Shown here in pieces: positions 21,502 to 31,015 of a DNA stretch of 64,000 bases. The translations under genes and the position numbers were made by a program. Source of the DNA: Heliopora coerulea (taxonomy: Eukaryota; Cnidaria; Anthozoa; Scleralcyonacea; Helioporidae); assembly GCA_030142905.1 (NCBI GenBank), contig JASJOG010000297.1:1-64000 (forward strand), given 5' to 3'. Under the pieces are notes generated by a model. That model was given only the letters and a program-made list of their open reading frames with translations, had not been told where the DNA came from and ran no database searches. Every line of letters begins with the position of its first letter. Position 1 is the stretch's first letter.

Positions 21502-21889
21502 CATTCGTTCGTTCGTTAGTTCGTTCATTTATTTATTTAATTAATTAATGCTGTCTTTATGCTGTCTAGTTGAGTTAGAACAACGAATGATTGAAAGATT
21601 ATTCTATAATTTTTGAAAACGATTGAAATCGCTCGTTTGGAAACGCTCGGTAAGACATTTAGGTACAATAAATTCCAGACCAGAAGCGCTGCAAGTTCAT
21701 CTAAGACATTTCTAGGTTTTACAAACGTCAAAAGGTATTGTGTATAGTAGCCTTTGTAGCATTTAAATTGGGAGAATCGAACGTTAATCTCATATCAAGA
21801 AGAGGTCAGAACTAACTTCAGTGAGTTTTTGTTTTGTTTTGGTTTGGTTTTTTTTGTTTTGTTTGAGGCGTATGCGATAGATTATGCTA
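21502..21889. other. Simple-sequence then unrecognised non-coding DNA
   Basis: ATTC/GTTC/ATTT runs at ~21493-21548, followed by AT-rich DNA with a GTTTTG-rich stretch at 21825-21865. No gene was seen. Confidence 0.5.
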
Positions 21890-22225
21890 CCCTTATATTT
21901 TTAATTTACCATTACGAAAATTTAACATACGAAAAAGTAGTTCATACGTGAAATTTTTTCAATTTCATACGTGATATCAAGATTTCTTATGTGAAATTAA
22001 TTTTCATACGTGAATATTCCATTTTACATGTGAAACACATGTTACCTATACCAGCATCTTAAGTGTGAAATTTTGATCCACGTCACTTTGCATATGAATT
22101 AGGTATTTCACTTGTGAAAACAATCCCATTTAATATGTGAAATGAAAATTTCACAAGTGAAAACATTCCAATTCCATATATCTTTCACAAGGTGAAATCA
22201 CATATGAAATTTTTGTAAAGGTAAT
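21890..22225. repeat. Field of degenerate TTTCACATGTGAAA-type palindromes
   Basis: About a dozen half or whole copies of a palindromic unit (TTTCATACGTGAAA, TTTCACAAGTGAAA, CATATGTGAAAT and similar) are spaced every ~20-30 bp. The array is too irregular for a simple microsatellite. Confidence 0.65.
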
Positions 22226-22320
22226 ATGTAATTTGTAGCTCTAAACTGGAAATTTTCCACCCTTTTATGCCCACCTTCGGACTGTGTATACTCGAGCTAA
22301 GCTCTTATAAAGTCAAAGCC

Positions 22321-22462
22321 GGTTTTCCACTTGCGAATAAATTCGCGCGAATTCAACATTTCTTCGTATAAATTGAATACGTTACTCATTGGCTACAGTC
22401 GACAGTCCATGAGACAAAGAAAAATTCGATTGGCGCGAATTTATTCGCAAGCAGAAAGTAGT
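22321..22462. mobile_element. Small MITE-like palindromic element
   Basis: CACTTGCGAATAAATTCGCGC near the left end is inverted at the right end as GCGCGAATTTATTCGCAAGC, enclosing ~80 bp. Target duplication is not clear. Confidence 0.6.
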
Positions 22463-23095
22463 TCTTAAAGTAGTTCTCTACGGTCTAAGAATTCCTAAAC
22501 GTGCGTTGCGAATGAAAACATGGTGATTTGGGTCCTTCTTTAGATTCAAAGTTGGGAACTATTTTTTCTGGTAACAAGGTCAAGCTACAAAACATAATAT
22601 AGCACATATGCGGGTTTTCCCCGTAATACAATTAATTAACAGTTGTACCAGTTATATACCTTTGAATGTAACATTGCCGTAAAATTACTTTGGTCGGTAA
22701 CATGTCCTTATGGTATGTAGTTTTACCACGGTGTGATTGGAAGTGTGGTCTTCGGTTAAAGTATTCTTATTTAGTTTATCAGTTGGTCTAATGTAAGTAT
22801 TGTTTAGGTGAAAGACCTTAATGTAGTGGCATCATTTATTCACTAGTAGCAAGCGCAAATCTAAAACTATGAGTGATCACAACCACACAGTTCGATTCTT
22901 CATCCGATCCTTCATCTTTTAATATTCCCTTTTTATCATATTGTCCAACCAGTTACTTTAGACGTGGCTTCCTGTCTTTGCATGTTTTACATTCCACTTA
23001 AGTAAATCTTAAAGTGAACGGTTTGAACCCGGGAGAATCGGTACATGTTAGCGATGGTAGATCGTCCAGGTTACTATAGTCTTGAGAAAGACTGT
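22463..23095. other. Non-coding, nothing recognised
   Basis: AT-rich. No gene, tandem repeat or element termini were recognised. Confidence 0.5.
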
Positions 23096-23099
23096 TGGT

Positions 23100-23145
23100 C
23101 ATTGACGTTTCGACGGCCTCAGCGGCGGTCGTCTTAAGAGTCAAA
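23100..23145 (-). other. Hairpin plus CGAAACGTC motif of a PLE-type end
   Basis: The minus strand reads CTTAAGA, then a stem CGACCGCC / GGCCGTCG with a short loop (7 of 8 pairs), then AAACGTCAAT. It resembles, but does not satisfy, a hammerhead ribozyme core (CUGANGA, stem II, GAAA): the first box is mutated and the stem closure does not fit. A TATAAATAGG lies ~55 bp upstream on the same strand. Confidence 0.45.
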
Positions 23146-23164
23146 AAAGAGGAATAGTCAAGAA

Positions 23165-23410
23165 CAGTCAGCCTATTTATAACTGGTTCATTCGTGCTCG
23201 GATCGATCGTCTAATGGTGGACTTAACGACCAGGATGGCTTCTTTCGTGTTCAACGGCGACTTGATTCTAAGATCAGCCGGAACGAGACCAAGATCCTTG
23301 CAGTGGTGATTGAACCAAAGTTGCTGGCGTGTCCGTCTGACATTGGTAGCGAAACGGATGTAGTTGTTCGCAAGAAGTTCGCTCTATCATCCAAATGAAC
23401 GTAATAAAGT
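23165..23410 (-). pseudogene. Possible PLE N-terminal ORF fragment
   Basis: A minus-strand frame reads TNVRRTRQQLWFNHHCKDLG, then LVPADLRIKSPLNTKEAILV, and ends RARMNQL and a stop just upstream of the TATAAATAGG/hairpin segment. The peptide looks like real decayed coding sequence. Its assignment to a PLE rests on the adjoining hairpin motif and recalled similarity only. Confidence 0.4.
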
Positions 23411-23445
23411 AAATGGTAACTTTTTTTAATTAACGCCATTAGTTT

Positions 23446-23854
23446 TCATCTTTCAAACGATAAATTACATCTTATAAATCTAATTATTTTACAAGTAAAC
23501 ATTGTTTGCCCCGTTACACACTAAACCGGACAAACACTTTATACATTCAGGTTTTGGATTGGACTAGTCACCAGAGATCAGGTAAAATAAAGTTACGTTT
23601 ACTTTGACTTTGTGTGAGTACGCTACATCATATAATATTACACTCTCCTTGTCCTATAAAACATTGCTTCGCCGTATTGTGGCCCATTTCGTGCAAAAAC
23701 TGTGCTTAAACGTCCGCCGTATATTTTGTGTAATCACGTAAAAATTTAGTACATTATGTTCATATTTCAAATGCTAATAGGTTAATTCACGATTATCCAT
23801 CTTTGATGGCAACACATGGAGGTAATTTGGCTGAATAATTAGGCATCTTAAGAT
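23446..23854. other. 3' flank of the collagen-like gene
   Basis: AT-rich, no ORF. On the minus strand it would hold the 3' UTR of the gene at 23855-24922. No clear poly(A) signal position was fixed. Confidence 0.45.
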
Positions 23855-24922
23855 TTATGAAAAACATTCCCAGATGTGCATCACACACTCAATCTGTCTG
23901 TTCCTTGATTGTGGCGGTTTAAACAGTTTGTTCACCGAAACTCCAACACAATCACAAATATATCTCATTTGACCTTTGTTTGGCCTCTCATCTCTTAAAT
24001 ACGCGTTGCTTGCCCCCTTTCTGACAGTGGTGGAACACGTTACGGAGACTACTTTGACATCCGCAGGTTCTGTATACGCGACCATTACACGAGTCAAGGT
24101 TGCTACAAAAGAAACGAGTTGTGAATTTTTTTCTCTCTTGTGAGTACACCTTGATATGTTTCCAGTACCTGGAACACCTTGAACCCCTTGGATCCCTGGT
24201 GGACCTGGTTCACCTCGATCACCTTTCGGACCTCTTGCACCCGTTGGACCTGCAGGACCAGGACGACCTTGTCTACCTTGAGATACTTTAACTTTTGGGC
24301 CGTCACTCTTATTCAATCTTTCTGAGTCCTGCTCTAGTCTTTCTATTTGGTCTTCGAGTAGTTTATATTGCTGCTGTAAATTCTCAAGTCTTTTGATCAG
24401 ATCGGCTTTTCCCGAATGCACTGCTGTCGCTACCTGCAAGTCCGTCGTGGAGCACGGGCAGTCGTTCTTGTTTGACATGTTCATGAGACTAAGCGCGAGG
24501 GCTGCACTACTTAGTAGAAACAACATGACAAGAAAAATTAAGAATTTTGCGCCGTACTTTCGATTCTTGTCGTGATCTTTTGACATGGTCACCACAAGAG
24601 GCGATCGTTCTGCTCCATCGCTCCTTCCCACAGGTGTAGAAGGTATCTCTGGCAACTGTATTTCCTGTTTCTTTGACACTCCGTATAGTTGGTTCTTCCT
24701 TCTCCTTGGTCTACTGCTAGCTCGATTCAAACCAGCTCCCTTGGCCACTTCCTCTGGATTTTCGTATTCGTGGTTCTTTGTACTTTCGACGTCAACGAAA
24801 GGTTTCATGTATCCCTCGTCCTCACAGTCTACCTGCGTATTTCGTACATAGGTCGTCTCGTTACCGTTCATGGCGTACGGAACAAACACCCGATTATTAA
24901 ACTGTTGATGTTTGGACTCCAT
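23855..24922 (-). CDS. Type II membrane protein with collagen-like stalk
   Basis: A 355-codon uninterrupted frame with a clear Met start. Layout: N-terminal cytoplasmic region of ~125 residues (polar, Tyr-rich; basic RPRRRK); a transmembrane segment FLIFLVMLFLLSSAALALSL at ~128-147; a CPC pair; a coiled coil (LIKRLENLQQQYKLLEDQIE, ~174-205); ~13 Gly-X-Y triplets (GRQGRPGPAGPTGARGPKGD onward); and a Cys-containing C-terminal domain. A single-pass, trimeric surface protein of the scavenger-receptor-like/membrane-collagen type is inferred. The peptide just after the Gly-X-Y run (CTHKREKNSQ) could be read-through of a very short intron (AAG|GTGTAC ... TTTTGTAG), so the gene may be spliced there. 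It is the only convincing host gene in the window. The C-terminal domain was not identified. Confidence 0.75.
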   Translation of the reverse strand: MESKHQQFNNRVFVPYAMNGNETTYVRNTQVDCEDEGYMKPFVDVESTKNHEYENPEEVAKGAGLNRASSRPRRRKNQLYGVSKKQEIQLPEIPSTPVGRSDGAERSPLVVTMSKDHDKNRKYGAKFLIFLVMLFLLSSAALALSLMNMSNKNDCPCSTTDLQVATAVHSGKADLIKRLENLQQQYKLLEDQIERLEQDSERLNKSDGPKVKVSQGRQGRPGPAGPTGARGPKGDRGEPGPPGIQGVQGVPGTGNISRCTHKREKNSQLVSFVATLTRVMVAYTEPADVKVVSVTCSTTVRKGASNAYLRDERPNKGQMRYICDCVGVSVNKLFKPPQSRNRQIECVMHIWECFS

Positions 24923-25010
24923 TCAATTAGACTATTCTCATTTCCTGCGACAATGACGGAAGTTTTAGTTATGAAACATGATAGTGAAACTGGGTGGATT
25001 TCCCTAGTAT

Positions 25011-25068
25011 AACAAGTTCTAGTTATGAAACATGATATAGCACATCATGTTTCATGAATAGAACTTGT
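25011..25068. repeat. Near-perfect palindrome upstream of the collagen-like gene
   Basis: ACAAGTTCTAGTTATGAAAC and ATGAT are mirrored ~7 bp later by ATCATGTTTCATGAATAGAA, then CTTGT. A third partial copy of the arm (TTAGTTATGAAACATGATAG) sits at 24965-24985. It could be a small foldback element or a regulatory palindrome ~90-150 bp upstream of the ATG. Confidence 0.6.
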
Positions 25069-25400
25069 CCTTTCACCCACCGCGCAAAACGTGGTTCGAC
25101 ATTACTAATCTCGATGGTCGTGAAGCCCATTTTCACGAGTGGTGACAATACGTTCTTGGCAATTTTACGGTTATAATTGTTATTTTTCATTGTATTGAAA
25201 CCATTTCAGGCGAACACCTAATAATTTTTTCAGTATCCAGTTATACTATAGACTATTTATCAGTTAAATTTAAATCTTAGGCTCATTACCAACCTTTACA
25301 ACCCGTCAACTTCGTTCGTATTCTCAAGGGATATGATGGAATGGTGGGCGAGGGGTGGTTGCACATTCGTATTTCTAGTTACGACAATAGATTTGATGAT
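25069..25400. other. Non-coding; includes one arm of a diverged duplication
   Basis: Sequence at ~25290-25390 (CGTATTCTCAAGGGATATGA and following) reappears diverged at ~26340-26435 (CGCATTCTCAAGGCATATGA). Confidence 0.5.
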
Positions 25401-25406
25401 ATTTCT

Positions 25407-25480
25407 TAACCCTTTCCCGTCCTAGACGTCTCCCCTTGACGAGTAAAATTGTTTGGCGTCAGCCTGAGTAAAATTAAGAA
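25407..25480. repeat. Dispersed ~50 bp motif, copy 1
   Basis: AACCCTTTCCCGTC, then CTCCCCTTGACGAGTAAAAT, then TTTGGCGTCAGCCTGAGTAA. Related copies lie at 40571-40620, 58807-58875 and 58937-58988. Confidence 0.55.
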
Positions 25481-25656
25481 GTCGAATACGGACTTATTAA
25501 TAACATTAAAAATATTAAATAAACAAGCAATAGGTAACACTGCTGAGGATCATTTATGATAAAAGTTTCGAATAAAAATTAGGAAACACAAAGTCATAAG
25601 GTAAACACGGTGACCAACATTTAAAACACAACAAATTTAAAACTTTAGGTGTAATT

Positions 25657-25735
25657 CGTCGGCAGCCAAGTGGTCTATGGCTCTGGATCCTTTATTACAA
25701 TGTTCCGGGTTCAATCCCAGCCAGCGGTATTGGTT
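25657..25735 (+). other. tRNA-like sequence (SINE head)
   Basis: GGCAGCCAAGTGGTCTATGG (A-box-like) and GGGTTCAATCCC (B-box-like) are spaced as in a tRNA. A clean cloverleaf and CCA-adjacent stem were not seen, so it is probably a tRNA-derived repeat. Confidence 0.45.
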
Positions 25736-25747
25736 TCAAACTCTACG

Positions 25748-26030
25748 TTTCTTGAATGACAGTTGAACGTTTGTCAAGCTCTATCCTCAGAAAAACCATT
25801 TCTGAATCCCAGACGGGGATCGAACCAGCAATCTTCTAATGACCGATGAGACGCTCTAACCATTGAGCTACCAAGACTCAGATAGTGAGCTAAGGTGGAA
25901 GCTAGCTCATTGGTTAGAGAGTCTCACCGGTCATCAGAAGCTGGAGGGTTCGATCCCCATCTGGGGCTCAGAAATCGTTTTTCTAAGGATAAAATTTGAC
26001 GAACGTTCAACTATCATTCAAAATATCTCC
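25748..26030. repeat. Two tRNA-derived SINE copies in inverted orientation
   Basis: The minus-strand copy (25876 down to 25748) and the plus-strand copy (25893 to 26029) share a tRNA-like head (TAGCTCAATGGTTAGAG, later GGTTCGATCCCC), then TCAGAAATGGTTTTTCTGAG and GACAAACGTTCAACTGTCAT-like bodies. The heads face each other ~15 bp apart, forming a ~130 bp hairpin. Confidence 0.7.
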
Positions 26031-26539
26031 AAGCTCGCACGTTTCCAAAATATATACTGTATCTCTAAGCTTCTTCAGTTTTTATATCTTTTATTCATCT
26101 CGATTTCCTTTACAACTTACATAAAGCAAAAAGTGGAAAATTCACAACAGTACAGTTCATTTTTACGTTTCTGCTTCATCGTACGCCCTTCCCTAGTTCT
26201 CTTAAGTTGACCGGCGGGGTACGAGGAATTGAAATGGATTGGGGATACAAGATTCTTGCTAATATTACGAATCTTGGGCAATACTTTAATGTTTTACAGT
26301 TTCCATTTGTAGTAAGGGCGATTTGTCTTTCAAATTTAAGTTTTAGGCTCTTTGACACCGTATCAACTTCACTCGCATTCTCAAGGCATATGATGGAAAA
26401 GTAGGCGAGGGGTAGTTGCGTATTCGTATATCTATTTCTGCAGTGCAGGTACATATAACGTTGGTTCACCATCTTTAGATCTGAACAGATGATTTCTAAG
26501 GGTTGATTAAATGAACAAGATTTTGTCCAGATGTTTTGA

Positions 26540-27860
26540 CAATACAAGACTCTTCAGAGTTCGTCGTAGACTTTCTGAGTATCTGGCAGATTTACTCCAT
26601 GGGTATGTTCGGTTTTCCGAGTATCAAGGAGATAAGGGACTGTTTAGATCGGTCGGAACTTGTTCAGGGTGTTGATCCACGCGACGCTTTGTTTGGAGGA
26701 CGCGTTAACAGATACAAGTTCTTTGCAAAAGCAAAACAGGACGAAACGATTGAGTACGTTGACTTTACTTAACCGTATCCTTTCGTGAACAAGACAAAAC
26801 GCGACCCAGTCAAACATCCGACTATCATTCGTGATAATTTCTTTGGTTTAGTTAAATGTCGAGTCCTGCCCCCCGCGAAGATTTATCACCCCGTGTTACC
26901 TCTTCGTCTTAAGGGTAAATTGTACTTCCCTTTATGTAGGCAATGTGTTTTGGATGACTGCGTGTATGTCAACACTCCGAAGTCGAAAGGTCTTTCCACG
27001 GAACTTTCACTACGATTGAAGTGGCTAAAGCATTAGGAAAAAGGTATCGGATTTTAGAGATTCAAGAAGTCTGGCATTTTGAGACCACCACTGATTATTT
27101 ATTAGCTGAATACGTAAACTTCTTTTTGCGGTTAAAGCAGGAAAGCTCGGGATGGCCTTCATGAGTAAAGACTTCCGAGGACCAAAGGCGTTACATTCAA
27201 GACTATTTGAAGCATGAGGGTATTTCATTTAGGCACAAAAATATTAAGAAAAATCCAGGTTTAAGAGCTGTAGCTAAACTATGCCTCAACAGTCTTTGGG
27301 GAGAGTTTGTTATGAAAACAGACCGATTAGTCACTGAATTTGTTAATAATCCTCCGTCTTTTTATCGTCTTTATAGAGCCCATATCTTTAATGGAGCCGA
27401 TATCGAGCTCCACAACCTTTGTATTTTAAATAACGACTTAGTCGAACTTGTATATAAGCGTAAGAACGACCTTGTAACCGAAAGAAAACTAACATATTTA
27501 TAGGCATTTTTACTACAGCATGGGCTTGGTTAGAACTCTACAACGTGTTAGATTTAGTCAGAGAAAATGTTCTCTATATTGATACGAATAGCTGTTTTTC
27601 TTTCCAAGCCAGGTTGTCCGCAGCCACCGTTAGGGGGTTATTTAGGAGAGTTGACAAATGAAGTTACCGGGGATTGTTTGTGCTGGTCCTATGAATTATG
27701 CTTATAGAGTTAATGGGAAACAAAAGGGTTTACGTTAAACTACACAAATAGTCAGGTTCTTAATTTTAATACTTTGAAAGATATGGTATCCAATTTAGAT
27801 AGTAATATTAGTATAAGTGTTGTACATGAGAGTAAGATTACCAGAGCCACACGCACGTCA
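26540..27860 (+). pseudogene. Protein-primed DNA polymerase B relic (Polinton/Maverick-like), copy 1
   Basis: Decayed coding sequence in several frames. Recognisable blocks: GVDPRDALFGGRVNRYKFF, then YVDFT-stop-PYPFVN (polymerase motif A; one codon is TAA), then NFFGLVKCRVLPPAKIYHPV, LKGKLYFPLCRQC, KNPGLRAVAKLCLNSLWGEF (motif B region), YIDTNS (motif C, where the active form has D-T-D) and a diverged GGYLGELTNEV block. The order matches type B2 polymerases of self-synthesising transposons and linear plasmids. Stops at 26770, 27034 and 27501 plus frameshifts rule out function. Confidence 0.75.
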
Positions 27861-27984
27861 AATCGTGAACAGGCGAGAGGAGAAATCATACTAAGTGGTA
27901 TACCACAATCGAATCCTCGTAGATCGAGGTCGGGACACGATTCCTTTTGGTTATCACTGGATACCGTCCAATACTTCCTGACTC

Positions 27985-28209
27985 TTGCCACTATCGAGGT
28001 CGACCGTCCCATATCATATCCTATATACGTTAGTACAACCTTCTCATCCTGATATCCCCGAGCCTATGGAAGTTGTGTCCGATGGAAGTGAAACAACGAA
28101 CATGAGGAACACAAAGGAGATTGACCTGAAGGAGACGGATAACGAGTCGGACAATGATTTTTCGTCCGAGAACGAACATGACAGATGTTTTTTGAATGAC
28201 GAGAAATGA
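27985..28209 (+). other. Acidic open frame, unrecognised
   Basis: About 55 of its 74 codons follow HPDIPEPMEV and are strongly acidic/polar (ETDNESDNDFSSENEHD). It lies between the two polymerase relics and may be another gene fragment of the same element. No function can be given. Confidence 0.25.
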
Positions 28210-28499
28210 CTGACGAAGAAGACGCGTCGTTTTATCGACATTTCCCTAACAACTCTTAATCTGTTTAACACTTCTATAAATATCTCTTTGTATGAACAAA
28301 GACGTTGATCATTGGAACGTTTTTTATACATGTATCTATAATTTAATCACGTAAATATAATGAATGCTGACATTGTAAAAATATAACTAAGTATCATTAA
28401 AATTTTCTGAACAAACATGACGATATGGTTTATTTTCTTATAAAACACAACACATAATCATATGAAACATTATTTCAGAAGTTGACGGGCTCAAACATG

Positions 28500-28922
28500 G
28501 ATGTTCTTCAGTAATTGGGTGAGAATGTGCTGTATTACGATACGGATTCCGTTATTTGTGTTAGCAAGCAAGAGGAACAGGAGCCAGAGACAGGTGTTTA
28601 CCTTGGAGAACTCACCAATGAGCTCAGTGGTGAATATATATCTACCTTTGTTTCTGGAGGACCTTAGTACTACGCGTATGAATTAAGTAATGGTAAAATG
28701 TGTGCTAAAATACGAGGAATAACTTCAAATTATCAAACTTTACAAAGAGTTAACTTTGACACCATTAAAGATATGGTAATAGGTATAGGTCCAGATAGAG
28801 TTTCTCTAGATACTCCATATAAAACAACAAGAGATACAAACCCTAAAATTGTGACTAAACAGCAAAGCAAAGATTATCGCATAGTTTACAAAAAACGAGC
28901 GGTTGTACAAAGTGAATTATAA
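28500..28922 (+). pseudogene. Protein-primed DNA polymerase B relic, copy 2 (C-terminus)
   Basis: Only the last ~140 residues remain, in two frames with a break near 28665: YYDTDSV (motif C intact), then TGVYLGELTNEL, FVSGGP, YELSNGKMCAKIRGITSNYQ, VNFDTIKDMV and a basic end before TAA at 28920-28922. It overlaps in content with copy 1, so two related elements or a duplication are present. Confidence 0.75.
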
Positions 28923-29134
28923 TCTTCATGAACTTTCCATCTTGTTTTTTTCCTTTGTCGTTTGATAAATGTCGGAAGAAATTCATTTTCAATAAGAAAT
29001 GTAATTACATATGCAAGTATTGAATTTAAATTGAATCATTAAGACTATTTGTTCTCTTTTGAATATATCTGGTGATTCTTAAAAGAACCGTTTTTGTTTT
29101 TTTCTTGCGCTTGACCTACTGCTCATTGTATTTA

Positions 29135-29304
29135 GGGGCCGTTCACACTAGCGTGTTAAATCAATCTAAGTCAAAATCAATCAGAGAGTGAACGCTTGAA
29201 TGCGAACTGAGATCGATCCAAACGAGTGTGAACGCCTTCACAAAGCGAACTGAGATCGATCTCAGATCGATTCAAGTTAGATCGATCTCAGTGTGAACGG
29301 TCCC
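29135..29304. mobile_element. 170 bp MITE with TTA target duplication
   Basis: Ends GGGGCCGTTCACACT and AGTGTGAACGGTCCC are inverted repeats, flanked by TTA on both sides. GATCGATC-type repeats fill the interior. The 3 bp duplication suits a PIF/Harbinger-derived MITE. Confidence 0.75.
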
Positions 29305-29367
29305 TTAGTAAGCTACTGCCCGAAAGCTTCCACCTCAATGTATCTTGTGATTACCACAGGTCTCAAG

Positions 29368-29616
29368 TCACAACATTGCGTCAAAGAGATTGGCAGCTTT
29401 TGGGCAGCCAATGTTTTCTAAGTTAAAAGACTTGATGCCTAATTTTTGCTGCAAGTCTCGTTCGAAATGTCCACCCTTGTATGCCACCAGGGAAAAGTCA
29501 TCCGTCTTGGTTTCGTAGTAAATCCCTTGGACAATATCCTCCAACTGATGGATAGGATGGACTTTAGTACTCCTCGGCACACCCAGTGGACGTTTGTGCA
29601 CGTTCTTTTGCACCAA
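29368..29616 (-). pseudogene. Element-associated ORF fragment, possibly nuclease-like
   Basis: An 82-codon minus frame with YYETKTDDFSLVAYKGGHFE, then RDLQQKLGIKSFNLENIGCP and KAANLF. It resembles, from memory, polymerase/exonuclease-associated proteins of large DNA elements in cnidarian genomes. No catalytic set is visible. It sits within the Polinton-like remains and opposite in strand to the polymerase relics. Confidence 0.35.
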
Positions 29617-29837
29617 TGCACAGGTTTTACGATCTTTGTCAGTCAGATCACTTCAAATGACACCGATGTCGAAAAAACGAAAGTCCTTCCTTCTCCCCGA
29701 CTTTACGAACGCCAAGTTCTTTAGAATAAAACTTTCCACCAATGCTAAAGCCGTCCATATCCATGATCATCACGGACTTACCCATGATGGAATAGCGGTC
29801 TGAAGTGAAAAGGATCAAAATTAAATACTCCTAATAA

Positions 29838-30162
29838 TGGTCAGCAACTTATCCGAAACTCTTTAGCGGTAAATCCCTGTGCATCACACTAAGTGTCCGT
29901 ATGTATTCTGCGCGACATTCAAAATTACCGCTCTTTTGTAAAAGATTCAGTTCTTTAAGTGAGATTGCACCTGAGTAATTAAGAGCACACGAGCTCGACA
30001 ATTAAACCAATACACTCATTTGAATTTTCTTAAAGACTCTGGTCATTAACTTATCCGAAACTCATCAGCGGTAAATCCCGGCGCATCACACAAAGTGTCC
30101 GTATGTATTCTGTTCGACATTCAAAATTACCGCTCCTTTGTAAAAGATTCAGTTCTTTATTA
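29838..30162. repeat. Diverged direct duplication, ~203 bp apart
   Basis: AACTTATCCGAAACTC...AGCGGTAAATCCC...CCGTATGTATTCTG...AAAGATTCAGTTCTTTA occurs at ~29848-29960 and again at ~30049-30162. Confidence 0.75.
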
Positions 30163-30297
30163 CGTACTTGTCATGTATAAGGGAGATTGCACCCGAGTCA
30201 CTACATTTCGACTCAGTGATGGAAAGGAGACAACTAATGAGCAGTGCGGAAAGAAGTCGCTTCCACCGGCTACGTAATACATACAACATGTTGAGAT

Positions 30298-30552
30298 TAC
30301 AACAGGTGTTACAACATATGCACCTGAGCATTGGATTGCAATCCAGATACTACCACATCCAGGGCAATTACAGCCAGAACCACAGCCAGAACTTGATCAT
30401 CAACAGTCTTCCAATATGGAAGAATGGATGGACACTCTCTTTGACGACCCAGAACAATTGCCAGAACCACAGTCAGAGCGTGATTATCAAGAATGGTTAG
30501 ACAGTCTATTTGACGACATTCCGGAACAATCAGAGATCCATGAACTTTTTTA
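30298..30552 (+). pseudogene. C-terminal fragment with duplicated acidic repeat
   Basis: The frame reads GVTTYAPEHWIAIQILPHPG, then a twofold repeat MEEWMDTLFDDPEQLPEPQ / YQEWLDSLFDDIPEQSE, ending HELF and a stop. A related upstream frame (30095-30277, VTTFRLSDGKETTNEQCGKK) may belong to the same gene after a frameshift. Probably the tail of a Polinton-like or other element gene. Function unknown. Confidence 0.35.
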
Positions 30553-31015
30553 ACTTATAAGGGATGGATGACTATTTATATCAGTTCAGTGAATATTGGC
30601 AAAATATATGTTTTGTTAAAACTCTATGTGTTAAAATATTGTGCTCTGATATTCTGTAAGTTAATTGTGCTAATTAATTGTCTTGATGAAATATGTGTAA
30701 TAGCCTAAGGCCCGTTTTAGACGGCGTACTTTTCATGCGCCGAACCTAATCCAGCAATTGAGCACGGCAGGGGCACGGCGTCTAAATCAATTAAGTTCGG
30801 CAGGTTTTGATTAGGTGCGACACGAACATTAAATTCGACAGAAGCTGTCGCATTATGCGGCACAGGAGCGACTCCGGTTTAGACGTCGCTCTTTTCATGC
30901 GCCGAACTAAATGCATAAATCATAATAATGTATTATAATGTCAAAACTGTCCCAAAATGCACCAGGATAACCGCGCAAACATGCGTGCATCTTGGCGGAA
31001 TTTTATTATTCGAAC

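Noticed and set aside
24585..25012. Plus-strand frames opposite the collagen-like gene
   Set aside because: Antisense shadows of the Gly-X-Y gene and its promoter region.
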